This document shows, one piece after another, positions 25,994-34,382 of a stretch of 36,001 nucleotides of DNA. The stretch is from Clostridia bacterium (lineage in GTDB: Bacteria > Bacillota > Clostridia > Oscillospirales > Acutalibacteraceae), in contig JAFXFF010000021.1 in assembly GCA_017520705.1 (NCBI GenBank), positions 1 to 36,001 of the forward strand. The letters are read 5' to 3'. The stretch's first letter is position 1. Every line of letters starts with the position of its first letter. The notes under the pieces were generated by a model. That model made no database searches. It had not been told where the DNA came from and worked only from the letters and a program-made list of their open reading frames with translations. The translations under genes and the position numbers were made by a program.

Positions 25994-27475
25994 TCAATGT
26001 TTACCTTTTTTGCGTCCGCCGGCGGAGACCATCAGGATCACGATGATCACCACCGCGATACCGGCTACCACCACCAGAGCAATCAGCAGGGGTTGACGGT
26101 AGGTGCCGAAGAAAGCCCCCAATGTCAAGGCTTCTTTTTCTTCTGCTTCACCGTCGGCATTCGCGGTGGGCTTCTGAGGGGCGGTGGGGGTGGTCACGAC
26201 GCCTTCGCTCTCGCTGGGTGTGGCGTGGTACCGCTGCAGGGTGCCCTCCTTTTTATCGTAGGTGTACCATCCCGCCTCCCCTTCGGTGGGTGCGGCCCAC
26301 AGGATGCAGAAATCGGCCAGCGCCCTGTCCTCGTACACGAAGGCGCTCACGGTGCCGCCCTCATAGACGAGGGTGCCCTTTACCGTCCCTGCGGGAGCCT
26401 TGCCGCTGGGCAGGTCGTACAGCAGGTAGTCGCTCTCGGGTGCTTTCAGCAGGCGGAATTTGGCAAAGGCGTCGGTGGCCGTATCGTAGATGTAGAATCC
26501 GTCCTCGGTCTTGTCTTCCGACACGAGATACAGCAGGGTCATCCCCGTCTTTTCGTTGACGGCGGCGGGCACCTCCACCAGATTGATGGTGCGATTGCTC
26601 CACTTAAACCCTGCGGGCAGGTCCACCGCCGCTTGGGTATCCAGTATGGTCATGGGCTTACCGTTCACCGACACCTCCAGCGCATCGTCGGGGGGCTGGG
26701 GCAGGGTGGTGCCGGTGGTGGGCGGATTGGTGCCGGTGGTGGTGCTGGGTGCCGCCGCGCGGGTGATCACCACCGTGTATTTTTTGGTGGTGCCGTTGGG
26801 GGCGGTGACGGTGATGACGCGGGTGTTTTTGCCTACCTGCAGGGCGTTTTTGCCGCTGATGGAGGTTTTTGCGTCGCTGTGGTCGGTGGTGACACTCAGG
26901 GAGAGGGAGGTGACGCTGTTGGCCACCGAGATCTTATATTCGGTCACGTTGGGGCTGAATTTGGGACTGAGGGTACCCTTAGAGGGCACCAGCGATTTCA
27001 GGTCAGCATTCCCTGATAGGGTGGGGTTGCTGGCGGTGACGCTCACCTTGCCCGTAGGCGCACCCAGTGAGGCATAGTCGGTATCGTTGACAAATTCGGT
27101 GGTGCTGGCCGCAAAGTCGCAGCCGCCGGGCGCTTCCGCCTTAAAGGTGAAGGCGATGGTCACCGATTTGGGCGCTTCCGCACCGGAGGGGGTGAAGATG
27201 AAGCGCATCTTTCCCGCGCCGCCATTGACCTGTACGTCGGTTCCCGTAAAGGAAACGTAGGAAAATACGTTGGTATCAAACAGCAGACTGCCGTCAATGC
27301 CGCCGATGGTCTGGTCGCCGCCGTCGTACTTGAGGGTGACGGTGACGTTTTGCCCCACCGTGACGGTGCTGGCAGAGGCGGTGACGGATAGGCTGCCGGC
27401 GGCACTGACGGGCAGGCTGCACAGCAGTCCCATCATCAGCAGGCAGGCAATCAGGAGACTTGTGAGGCGTTTCAT
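25994..27475 (-). CDS. Membrane-anchored cohesin-domain protein
   Basis: A 493-residue exported protein. Signal peptide 1-25. Residues 28-150 have the sequence pattern of a cohesin domain (early V-T-V-G-Q-N-V-T-V-T, then G-G-I-D-G-S-L-L-F-D). A cadherin-like beta-sandwich (PF12733 type, about 155-245) follows, with Y-K-I-S-V-A-N and K-K-Y-T-V-V-I-T. After a Thr/Pro linker comes an unassigned beta-rich region (about 265-420). One transmembrane helix (about 458-482) with a basic tail anchors it; no sorting motif is seen. Cohesins bind dockerins, and the gene overlapping it upstream by 4 bases encodes a dockerin enzyme. I infer that this is its cell-surface receptor. Confidence 0.88.
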   Translation of the reverse strand: MKRLTSLLIACLLMMGLLCSLPVSAAGSLSVTASASTVTVGQNVTVTLKYDGGDQTIGGIDGSLLFDTNVFSYVSFTGTDVQVNGGAGKMRFIFTPSGAEAPKSVTIAFTFKAEAPGGCDFAASTTEFVNDTDYASLGAPTGKVSVTASNPTLSGNADLKSLVPSKGTLSPKFSPNVTEYKISVANSVTSLSLSVTTDHSDAKTSISGKNALQVGKNTRVITVTAPNGTTKKYTVVITRAAAPSTTTGTNPPTTGTTLPQPPDDALEVSVNGKPMTILDTQAAVDLPAGFKWSNRTINLVEVPAAVNEKTGMTLLYLVSEDKTEDGFYIYDTATDAFAKFRLLKAPESDYLLYDLPSGKAPAGTVKGTLVYEGGTVSAFVYEDRALADFCILWAAPTEGEAGWYTYDKKEGTLQRYHATPSESEGVVTTPTAPQKPTANADGEAEEKEALTLGAFFGTYRQPLLIALVVVAGIAVVIIVILMVSAGGRKKGKH

Positions 27476-29685
27476 TGATTAGCCCCTCCTTTCTCGGTTT
27501 GCAGGCTGTCGGATAGACCCAGTATGTATTTCTGGATCATACGCAGGTCGATGGTGGACACTTTACCGTCCCCGTTCACATCGGCAGCGGTGAGGGGCAG
27601 TCCCTCGATGGCGGCGGTATCCAGAATGTGCTTTTGGATCATACGCAGGTCGATGGTGGAGATCTTGCCGTCCTTATTCACGTCAGCATAGATGAGTGCC
27701 GGCAGGGCGATGCACTCCTTGCCATCGTTGTCGTATACCTTCAGCAGATCGCCGGTGGCGATCACACCCTCCGCTTTTTCGGTGGTGCCGTCGGCGGCAA
27801 ACACCTTGGCTGTGCCATCTTTGACCTCCAGCGCCGCGATGAAATCGGTAATGGCGGTCCCCGGCTCTACTCCCGTTACGGTATCCCCCACGCGATAGCT
27901 TGTCCCACCGATGGTGGGGGTCACAGGAGGCTCGGGGGGATTAGGCGGATCGGGTGGAATCGGCGGATCCGGCGGGATGTCCGGCGTCTCTGCCTTGCAG
28001 AAGATGGACAGGGTGTAGGTGCGCACCGCACCGCTGGTGGCGGTGACGGTGACAGGCAGCAGATTCTCGCCCGTGTGCAGCGGCACGGTGCCCGTTCCCG
28101 TTACGGTGGCCTCTTTGCCGTTGGCCACGGCGGCGATGGTCACTTGGGTGGTCTCTTCGGTCACCTCCACGGCATACTCCATTTTATAGCGGTCAAAGGT
28201 GGGGGAGATGGTAAATCCCTCCACCGTCAGGCTGTCTAAGAAGTTGTTGTTGTTGCCTGTCTCGGAGGGCTTCGGTGCGGGGGCTTCGGGCATCTCCTTA
28301 TATACGGGGATGATGAAGGTCATGCCATTTTTCAGTTCCTCGGCGGTGGCCTTGTTGGAGCGGATTTTGCTTTCGGAGGCGGGGGCGTTGATGTTGGACA
28401 TATACTGGTGGTTATAGAGGTTTTCCCCCGCCACGTTGAATTTTTGGTGGTAGATGGTGTTCTGGTTCTTGTGGATGTAGTTCTTGCCCAGAATTTGGGC
28501 GCTGCCCAGGATGCACTTGTAGGGCGTGTCCCATCCCTGCTTTTTGGCGTAGATGGCGCCGTTGGTTACCGCGCCGTTTCCGGAGTGGGCGTAGGCACCG
28601 ATGTTGAAGAAATTGTAGTAGCCCTCATATCCCGGCCAGGTGCCGTCGATTATGGTGCCCTCTTGGGTCATACGGGTGGCGAGGTGATAAGCGTTGACGT
28701 TGGCGTCGCGCGCGGCGTTTAATATGTCTTCCGCGTAGTTATCGTATTTGGTGGGCAGGATGGCCTTTAGCCCCGCCACGGTATGCTTGTCCGAATAGAG
28801 GAGATCCTCAAATTGGAAGATGTAGGTAAAATCCAGGAAGTTGCGGGGGTCCATAAAGTAGGCGGTGATCTCTTTGGTGGGGGTGACCCATCCGCCGGAA
28901 TCCATTTCCACGTACTTGCCGGTGGTCCAGTTGTAGGCACCGTATTCCATGGACAGCCACGCCTCGGGATAATCGTTGATATTCAGCGAGTTCTTGAGCA
29001 CTTCGCTCTCCGCCGCCACCGCCTCGGCAAAGGTCATGGGCAGCAGTTGTGCCTTGAACAGCCAGTTGGGATAGTGGGCAAACAGGATGCGTAGGGGTGC
29101 CTTGTAGTCCTCGGGGAAGCCCTGTGCCGTCAGATAGGCCTCGAACTCCTCATCGTTGGTATAGGGCACGTTGATGCGGATATAGCGGGCGGTACACCAG
29201 CCGGTGAAGCCGGCGGCGGTGGTCACCTGGTACCACAGTCCGTCCGCGGAGGCGGCGAGAATGGTTACCACGTCGTCATTGGACAGCTTGTCCAGCACTT
29301 TGGCGGAGGTGTTGGCCTCCTTGCGTACGTACAGCTTGCTGTCCCCTGTGAGGCTGTGCACCGTTCCGGTGGTGCCGTCGGGCATTTCCGCAGGCTTGTT
29401 GATGCGGATGAATTCCGCGCTGGACCAGCCAGTGACCCCTTTCGGCGTCACCACCTGATACCATGCTCCGTCCTCGGAGGTGGCAAGGATGGTCACCGCG
29501 TCGCCGTTATACAGCTGATCCACCACGTCGCCGTCCACGGGCGCACTGCGCACGCGGAGGGGCACCCCCTCGTTGAGCCCCTGCACCGTGCCGGTGGTGG
29601 GCTCGCCCTCTGCCAGGGCGGCATAGGGCACGGCGGTCATCAGCAGGCACAGGCACAGCAGTGCCGCCGTCAGACGTCGTTTCAT
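27472..29685 (-). CDS. Dockerin-bearing SH3b glucosaminidase (cell-wall hydrolase)
   Basis: A 737-residue secreted protein. Signal peptide 1-25; two bacterial SH3 domains (about 30-90 and 97-160); a glucosaminidase-type domain (about 170-445) with F-F-N-I-G-A-Y-A and H-K-N-Q-N-T-I-Y-H motifs. A cadherin-like domain (about 478-570), a Pro-rich linker, a small beta domain (about 600-660) and a C-terminal dockerin (about 668-728) follow. The dockerin has two calcium-binding repeats, D-V-N-K-D-G-K-I-S and D-V-N-G-D-G-K-V-S, each followed by T-I-D-L-R-M-I-Q-K. It would cut peptidoglycan glycan strands. AAAGGAGG precedes the ATG at 29685. Confidence 0.93.
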   Translation of the reverse strand: MKRRLTAALLCLCLLMTAVPYAALAEGEPTTGTVQGLNEGVPLRVRSAPVDGDVVDQLYNGDAVTILATSEDGAWYQVVTPKGVTGWSSAEFIRINKPAEMPDGTTGTVHSLTGDSKLYVRKEANTSAKVLDKLSNDDVVTILAASADGLWYQVTTAAGFTGWCTARYIRINVPYTNDEEFEAYLTAQGFPEDYKAPLRILFAHYPNWLFKAQLLPMTFAEAVAAESEVLKNSLNINDYPEAWLSMEYGAYNWTTGKYVEMDSGGWVTPTKEITAYFMDPRNFLDFTYIFQFEDLLYSDKHTVAGLKAILPTKYDNYAEDILNAARDANVNAYHLATRMTQEGTIIDGTWPGYEGYYNFFNIGAYAHSGNGAVTNGAIYAKKQGWDTPYKCILGSAQILGKNYIHKNQNTIYHQKFNVAGENLYNHQYMSNINAPASESKIRSNKATAEELKNGMTFIIPVYKEMPEAPAPKPSETGNNNNFLDSLTVEGFTISPTFDRYKMEYAVEVTEETTQVTIAAVANGKEATVTGTGTVPLHTGENLLPVTVTATSGAVRTYTLSIFCKAETPDIPPDPPIPPDPPNPPEPPVTPTIGGTSYRVGDTVTGVEPGTAITDFIAALEVKDGTAKVFAADGTTEKAEGVIATGDLLKVYDNDGKECIALPALIYADVNKDGKISTIDLRMIQKHILDTAAIEGLPLTAADVNGDGKVSTIDLRMIQKYILGLSDSLQTEKGGANQ

Positions 29686-29704
29686 GCGGTAACCTCCTTT
29701 CGTG

Positions 29705-29800
29705 TACAATGAGTAATGAAAAATTAGGAATTAGGAATGAGAAATAAGAGACCGAAAGTGTGTGCTGCCTTAAGCGGCCTCCCTCTTGAGGGAGTTTCAC
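29705..29800. repeat. Degenerate intergenic repeat (TAGGAAT-type and CCTCCCTC hairpin)
   Basis: Imperfect tandem TTAGGAA units at about 29722-29750 and a palindromic CTCCCTC-TTGA-GAGGGAG-like core at 29780-29798. Both resemble dispersed non-coding repeats of clostridial genomes and fill the gap between two minus-strand genes. Confidence 0.5.
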
Positions 29801-29825
29801 AACGGCATATAGGCAAGGGATGGTC

Positions 29826-30947
29826 TTACTCCGCCAAATTTCCATAGCGAAACAGCACGTACCCGTCGGTTACGTCCTCCACCGCCTCGATCTGCCGCGG
29901 GATGATGTCCTCATCGGTGGCCCATTCCGCCGCCCCCGTCCCCGCATAGGGGTCGTGTTTCAGCCCCACCTTGTACAGAGCCAGCCCGATATACAGTTTG
30001 ATGCCCTTGCGGCGGGGCAGAGCCACCCATTCCGCCAGCAGCGGCAGAAAGGGCTTGGTCCCGTGCCGAAACCCTACGTAGAGCTGGGGGCAGATGTAGT
30101 CGATGTATCCTGCCTCGGTCATCCACCGGGTGACGTCGGCATAGGCCTCGGCGGCAGAACGGCGGTGGTCCGCGATGGGGCTGACACCGAATGTCTTCCC
30201 GTATTGGTGGCACAGCCCGTACACGCTGCTGACCAAGGTGTCCACCTGAGTCTGCCGCCAGAGGGTCACGTCGGCGCCTGTGGGAATGTCCTCAAAGGAC
30301 TCGCCCGTTTTCGCCATCCCCGCGGGGTAGAAATAATCGTCAAAGTGGATGCCGTCCACGTCGTAGTGTGTCAATATCTCCCGCACCCCGTCCAGCACCG
30401 ATTGCCGCACGGCAGGGTCGGAGGGGGCGTAGTACCACACCCCGTTTTTTTCAAAGGAAAGGGCAGCCTCGGCGGGCTTCTCTCCGATGCGGTAGGGATT
30501 GACCCACGCATGGAGCGCCAGTCCGCGCTTGTGTGCCTCTTCCACGGCGCATTGCAGCGGATCGAATCCCGCCGTCATCGTTTTCGCGGCCGGCCATACC
30601 GCCGAAGGAAAGTAGGCGTCGCCGTGGGCACGGATGTGGAAGAAGACGGTGTTCAGCCCCTCTGCCTCGCACACCGCCATCGCCGCGGCAATGGCGGATG
30701 CGGGGTGGGCGCCTTTCAGCATTTCGTCCAATTCGATATAGGACAGCCACACGCCGCGCATCTTTCCATCGTCTACCAGGGAGGGGGCAGGTGTAGGCGT
30801 CGGTGTCGGGGAAGCCTTGCGGCATCCGCCGCACAGCAGCACCCCACAGCAGATAACCGCCAAAAAGCGCCGCCATTCCCCCTTATACGATTTTATTCTA
30901 CAAAAAAACCGATCAAAGGTCAAGAGTAAACACCGAATTGACAACAT
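29826..30947 (-). CDS. GHL10-type glycoside hydrolase lipoprotein
   Basis: A protein of up to 373 residues. A hydrophobic segment ending in L-C-G-G-C suggests a lipoprotein signal. A Pro/Thr linker and a TIM-barrel of the GHL10 (DUF187, PF02638) family follow, starting R-G-V-W-L-S-Y-I. Conserved features are H-A-W-V-N-P-Y-R, D-G-I-H-F-D-D-Y-F-Y-P and D-Y-I-C-P-Q-L-Y. Relatives act on polysaccharides or wall glycans; the substrate is unknown. The start is unclear. ATG 30947 has AAGGGG upstream, but a TTGACC-17-TAGAAT promoter at 30895-30923 would favour a shorter form such as TTG 30863. It lies upstream of the dockerin gene on the same strand. Confidence 0.85.
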   Translation of the reverse strand: MLSIRCLLLTFDRFFCRIKSYKGEWRRFLAVICCGVLLCGGCRKASPTPTPTPAPSLVDDGKMRGVWLSYIELDEMLKGAHPASAIAAAMAVCEAEGLNTVFFHIRAHGDAYFPSAVWPAAKTMTAGFDPLQCAVEEAHKRGLALHAWVNPYRIGEKPAEAALSFEKNGVWYYAPSDPAVRQSVLDGVREILTHYDVDGIHFDDYFYPAGMAKTGESFEDIPTGADVTLWRQTQVDTLVSSVYGLCHQYGKTFGVSPIADHRRSAAEAYADVTRWMTEAGYIDYICPQLYVGFRHGTKPFLPLLAEWVALPRRKGIKLYIGLALYKVGLKHDPYAGTGAAEWATDEDIIPRQIEAVEDVTDGYVLFRYGNLAE

Positions 30948-30954
30948 TTGACAA
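30938..30954 (+). promoter_or_regulatory. Tandem TTGACAAC sequences ahead of the DUF1294 gene
   Basis: TTGACA occurs at 30938-30943 and 30948-30953, within a 10-base direct repeat. They may be -35 elements for the plus-strand gene, although no clear -10 lies at 17 bases. Confidence 0.4.
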
Positions 30955-31009
30955 CCCCTTTTCTTTTTGGGAAATATGTGATAAACTATCGGGTGTAGGA
31001 GGTGCGGAT

Positions 31010-31303
31010 ATGACAGTTTCGTTTGATTGGTTGACGGCATGGCTGGTGGCGGCGAGCGTGCTGGCGGTCTTGCTCACCGTGTGGGATAAATCCCGCGCCC
31101 GCCGTCACGCTTGGCGGGTGTCCGAGAGCACCCTGTGGCTGGTGGCGTTGCTGGGCGGCGCCGCGGCGATGTGCCTGAGTATGCTGGTCATCGGCCACAA
31201 GACCCTCCACCGCCGCTTTATGATCGGTTTGCCTCTTTTGCTGGCGGCACAGATCGCCGCCGTCTACCTACTTTGGCACACAAAATGGCTGATTTTTATC
31301 TAA
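31010..31303 (+). CDS. DUF1294 family small membrane protein
   Basis: A 97-residue protein with about three hydrophobic helices (5-23, 42-60 and 70-90). The family pattern W-D-K-S-x-A, then R-V-x-E, L-L-G-G-A and K-T-x-H-x-x-F, is present. The function of DUF1294 proteins is unknown. The ATG at 31010 has AGGAGGTG 7 bases upstream; the longer frame from 30938 covers the promoter and is rejected. Confidence 0.88.
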   Translation: MTVSFDWLTAWLVAASVLAVLLTVWDKSRARRHAWRVSESTLWLVALLGGAAAMCLSMLVIGHKTLHRRFMIGLPLLLAAQIAAVYLLWHTKWLIFI

Positions 31304-31318
31304 ATTTGGCGTTTTTTA

Positions 31319-31347
31319 TTGACATACGACACAATATGTAGTATCAT
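31319..31347 (+). promoter_or_regulatory. Promoter with embedded NrdR-box-like palindrome
   Basis: TTGACA (31319-31324), 17 bases, then TATCAT (31342-31347). A 16-base site at 31329-31344 in the spacer matches 14 of 16 positions of the NrdR box consensus as I recall it (acaCwAtATaTwGtgt). Confidence 0.7.
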
Positions 31348-31382
31348 ACGTGCATAACGTTCACATTTCGAGGTGATCGGAG

Positions 31383-31619
31383 ATGCAACAATGGAGAATC
31401 ACAGAGGGGATATGCACCACCCAGGGGGCAGAGGGCTATCCTACCTACGGGGTGGCGGTGACCCTGCCCGACGGCGGCGAATGGGCGTGGGCGGACGTGG
31501 ATATCGATCGCTCCATCGTCCGGCAGTTGGTGTGCCGCCTGCAGGCGGCACAGCCTCGGCGATGCCATTTTGAGGAGCTGGTGCTGGATTTTATCGAGGA
31601 GATGGCGGGGAAAGTGTGA
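31383..31619 (+). CDS. Small DUF6514-like protein
   Basis: A 78-residue soluble protein with a Y-P-T-Y-G-V-A-V motif, an acidic D-V-D-I-D segment and a helical C-terminus. It resembles the short DUF6514 family of clostridia; that recall is moderately secure. No function is known. A GAGGTGATCGGAG sequence precedes the ATG at 31383. It has its own near-consensus promoter and lies upstream of nrdR. Confidence 0.75.
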   Translation: MQQWRITEGICTTQGAEGYPTYGVAVTLPDGGEWAWADVDIDRSIVRQLVCRLQAAQPRRCHFEELVLDFIEEMAGKV

Positions 31620-31627
31620 AAAATCCC

Positions 31628-31656
31628 TTGATTTTGTCGATGGGCTGTGGTATGAT
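31628..31656 (+). promoter_or_regulatory. nrdR promoter overlapped by an NrdR-box-like site
   Basis: TTGATT (31628-31633), 17 bases, then TATGAT (31651-31656). The 16 bases at 31655-31670 match 13 of 16 NrdR box positions and overlap the -10 end and the predicted transcription start, which would suit autorepression. Confidence 0.68.
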
Positions 31657-31736
31657 ACAAGATGTAGTGTCATTGGGGCGATTCTTTCGCCCTCAACCAC
31701 AATGCCGATGAGACTCTGATGAGGAGGGACCCTATT

Positions 31737-32201
31737 ATGAAATGCCCCTTTTGCGGACAGACCGACAGCCGCGTGATCGATTCTCGCCCCACTGATGAGG
31801 ATAGCCGTATCCGTCGCCGCCGCGAGTGCATCCGGTGCGGCAAGCGGTTCACCACCTACGAGGTGGTGGAGAATCTTCCCATCGTGGTGGTCAAGAAGGA
31901 TAAGTCCCGCGAACCCTTTGATCGCAACAAGGTGCTCAGCGGCCTTCTCCGCGCGTGTGAGAAGCGTCCCGTCTCCCTCGATCGGTTAGAGAAGGCGGTG
32001 GACGACATCGAGGCCCAGATCCAGAACAGTCTGGAGCGGGAGGTCTCCACCCACAAGATCGGCGAATACGTGATGGATCAGCTGATGCGCATCGATGACG
32101 TGGCGTACATCCGCTTTGCCTCCGTCTATCGTCAGTTCAAGGACATCCAGTCCTTCCACGACGCCATCCGCAAGCTGATGGACGAGGAAGGCGCCGAATA
32201 A
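31737..32201 (+). CDS. nrdR: Transcriptional repressor NrdR
   Basis: A 154-residue zinc-finger/ATP-cone repressor of ribonucleotide reductase genes. The zinc ribbon uses Cys3, Cys6, Cys31 and Cys34, with the conserved D-S-R and R-R-R-x-E-C patterns between them. The ATP-cone covers about residues 49-139 (V-V-K-K-D then F-D-R-N-K). It senses dATP/ATP and binds paired NrdR boxes. GAGGAGGG lies about 9 bases before the ATG. No ribonucleotide reductase genes are in the window, but NrdR-box-like sites overlap this promoter and the neighbouring one. Confidence 0.98.
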   Translation: MKCPFCGQTDSRVIDSRPTDEDSRIRRRRECIRCGKRFTTYEVVENLPIVVVKKDKSREPFDRNKVLSGLLRACEKRPVSLDRLEKAVDDIEAQIQNSLEREVSTHKIGEYVMDQLMRIDDVAYIRFASVYRQFKDIQSFHDAIRKLMDEEGAE

Positions 32202-32213
32202 CAGCACACATTC

Positions 32214-32242
32214 ACGACCGTTTACCGTCGGTAAACGGTCGT
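32214..32242 (+). terminator. nrdR terminator
   Basis: A perfect 13-bp inverted repeat (32214-32226 with 32230-32242), a 3-base loop, then TTTT. Confidence 0.9.
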
Positions 32243-32251
32243 TTTCATAGC

Positions 32252-32335
32252 CATCCGCTTATGTGGATGAGAGTTGTAGGGGCGGGCGTCCTCGACCGCC
32301 CGTAACGCAAAGGCTCTTTCTTGAAGAAAAAGGAG
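32252..32335. repeat. Intergenic hairpin repeat before the ABC-F gene
   Basis: Two hairpins follow one another: CATCC/GGATG at about 32252-32269 and CGGGCG/CGCCCG at 32283-32302. A T-rich/A-rich inverted segment follows at about 32313-32332. The GGGCGGGCG-type core resembles a dispersed repeat seen in Oscillospirales genomes, from memory. Confidence 0.45.
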
Positions 32336-32343
32336 GTGATACC

Positions 32344-34260
32344 GTGGCCTATCTCAGCGTACAACAATTGGATAAATATTTCGGCGAACGCGCTCTGTTC
32401 ACCGACCTCTCCTTCGAGGTGGGGGAGCACGACAAGATCGGTCTTGTCGGCGACAATGGCTGCGGCAAATCCACCCTCCTGCGTATCCTGATGGGGGAGG
32501 ACACCGACTACGGCGGCACGGTGGTGAAATATCGGGACACCGTCATCGGCTACATGGAGCAGCACACCTGCCGCGAGGCGTCCCGCACCCTCTTTGACGA
32601 GGTGCAGAGCGTATTTGCCCCCGTCATGGCGGTGGAGCAGGAGCTGGCGACGGTCAACGTCGCCCTCTCTCAGGGCAACCCCACCCCCGAACTCTTGGAC
32701 CGCCAACACACCCTGCGTGAACAATTCGAGTCTATGGGCGGCCTGTACTATAAGAGTCGCGTCCGCGCCACCCTGCTGGGCCTCGGCTTCCCCGAATCCG
32801 CTTTCACCACCCCCGTCGGCGTCCTCTCCGGCGGCCAGCGGAGCAAGGCGGCCATGGGCCGCCTGCTGCTGGCGCAGACCAATCTTTTGCTGCTGGACGA
32901 GCCTACCAATCACTTGGATATTCCCTCTGTGGAGTGGTTGGAGGAGTATTTGCAGGAGTATACCGGCGCCGTTATCGTCATCTCCCACGACCGTTATTTT
33001 CTCGACAAGGTCACCAACAAGACCATGGAGCTGAAAAACGGCCGCCTGTATATCACAAACGGCAACTATTCCCGCCATAAGGAACAGCGGGAAAAGGACC
33101 GCGAGATCGAACTCAAGCATTACAAGACCGCGATGCAGGAGATCCGCCACATCGAGGAGAATATCACCCTGCTCAAGCAGTGGAATCGGGAAAAGAGCAT
33201 CAAGCAGGCGGAGAGCCGCCAGAAGCGGGTGGATCGCCTGCGGGAGAATTTGGTGGATCCTGAGCGGGATAACGCCGTAGTGAAATTCACCTTCGAGGCC
33301 AATCAGGTCAGTGGCAACGAGGTGCTGGTCGCCCGCGACCTGTCCAAGTCCTTCGACCGCCCCCTGTTCCGCTCTGCGGATCTGACGGTGATGCGGGGCG
33401 AGCGCCTGTTCATCCTCGGTCCCAACGGTTGCGGTAAAACCACCCTATTGAAGATCCTCACCGACCGCTTGCCTGCCGATAGCGGTTTCTTCCGTCTCGG
33501 CGCTAAGGTGAGCGTCGGCTACTACGATCAGGTCCAGCAGGGCTTGGATGAGAAAAAGACCGCCCTGCAGGAGCTGTGGGACGCTTATCCCCTTAAGACC
33601 GAAACCGAGCTGCGGTGCGCTATGGCGGCCTTTTTGTTCCGTGGTGACGATGTGTTCAAACCCATCGGAGTGATGAGCGGTGGCGAACGCGCCCGCCTGT
33701 TGTTGCTCAAGCTGATGTTGGCCGGCGATAACTTCCTGCTCCTGGACGAGCCCACCAACCATCTGGACATCGCCTCCCGCGAGGCGCTGGAGGACGCCTT
33801 GTCCGGCTACGACGGCACCATTTTGGCGGTATCCCACGACCGCTATTTCATTAATCGGATGGCCGGCCGCGTGGTATCCCTCACCCCCGACGGCGTCGAG
33901 CAGGTGGGCGGCGACTACGACGCCTATGCAGCGGCCCGCCGCACCGCTGCGGCCACACCGCCCCCCGCCCCCAAGGCGCCCTCCACCAACACCTATAAGC
34001 AGCGCAAGGAGCGGGAGAGTGCCATCCGCCGCCTCACCACCGCCGTCCGCCGCGCGGAGGAGGCGGTGGCTCAGCTGGAGTCGGAGATCGCCTCTTTGAC
34101 CGAGCAACTGCAGTCCCCTGACACCGCCGCCGATTACGAGCAGCTTGCCGCCCTTACCGCCGCCTTGGATGAGAAGAATGAGGCCCTGCTGGCGCAGATG
34201 GAAGCGTGGGAGCAGACCCAGTTGGAGTTGGAATCCCTCACCGCTGAAAACGACGGCTGA
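32344..34260 (+). CDS. ABC-F family ATPase
   Basis: A 638-residue cytoplasmic protein with two ABC domains and no membrane segment. The first Walker A is G-D-N-G-C-G-K-S-T (36-44) with signature L-S-G-G-Q-R-S-K. The second is G-P-N-G-C-G-K-T-T (about 358-366) with signature M-S-G-G-E-R-A-R. Both Walker B motifs read L-L-L-D-E-P-T-N-H-L-D. A charged linker joins them, and a C-terminal coiled coil (about 560-635) is present as in YdiF/Uup proteins. ABC-F proteins act on the ribosome as translation factors or antibiotic-protection factors; the subtype is not decided here. GTG 32344 follows AAAGGAGGTGAT. Confidence 0.95.
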   Translation: MAYLSVQQLDKYFGERALFTDLSFEVGEHDKIGLVGDNGCGKSTLLRILMGEDTDYGGTVVKYRDTVIGYMEQHTCREASRTLFDEVQSVFAPVMAVEQELATVNVALSQGNPTPELLDRQHTLREQFESMGGLYYKSRVRATLLGLGFPESAFTTPVGVLSGGQRSKAAMGRLLLAQTNLLLLDEPTNHLDIPSVEWLEEYLQEYTGAVIVISHDRYFLDKVTNKTMELKNGRLYITNGNYSRHKEQREKDREIELKHYKTAMQEIRHIEENITLLKQWNREKSIKQAESRQKRVDRLRENLVDPERDNAVVKFTFEANQVSGNEVLVARDLSKSFDRPLFRSADLTVMRGERLFILGPNGCGKTTLLKILTDRLPADSGFFRLGAKVSVGYYDQVQQGLDEKKTALQELWDAYPLKTETELRCAMAAFLFRGDDVFKPIGVMSGGERARLLLLKLMLAGDNFLLLDEPTNHLDIASREALEDALSGYDGTILAVSHDRYFINRMAGRVVSLTPDGVEQVGGDYDAYAAARRTAAATPPPAPKAPSTNTYKQRKERESAIRRLTTAVRRAEEAVAQLESEIASLTEQLQSPDTAADYEQLAALTAALDEKNEALLAQMEAWEQTQLELESLTAENDG

Positions 34261-34275
34261 ACCCCATAAAATCCT

Positions 34276-34304
34276 GTTGACAAAACCGCTTTAAAGTGTT
34301 AAAC
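34276..34304 (+). promoter_or_regulatory. Consensus-like promoter upstream of the trpB region
   Basis: TTGACA (34276-34281), 17 bases, then TAAACT (34299-34304). A terminator hairpin follows almost at once, so it is unclear whether this promoter serves trpB. Confidence 0.5.
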
Positions 34305-34320
34305 TGTTATCAACCCCTCC

Positions 34321-34350
34321 GAAACTCCTGTCCCTTTGGGGCAGGAGTTT
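34321..34350 (+). terminator. Terminator after the ABC-F gene
   Basis: A 10-bp perfect outer stem (34321-34330 with 34341-34350), an inner CCC/GGG, then CTGCTTTTT. Confidence 0.82.
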
Positions 34351-34382
34351 CCTGCTTTTTGAATCGGCTTGCCTCAAGTATG

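Noticed and set aside
30451-30876. 141-codon minus-strand frame with an ATG after GGGGGA inside the GHL10-like gene
   Set aside because: It lies out of frame with a conserved glycoside hydrolase domain and its translation has no support.
34276-34356. Trp attenuator formed by the promoter and hairpin before trpB
   Set aside because: The hairpin follows the predicted start point almost immediately, with no room for a leader peptide or alternative stem; it is better read as the ABC-F terminator.
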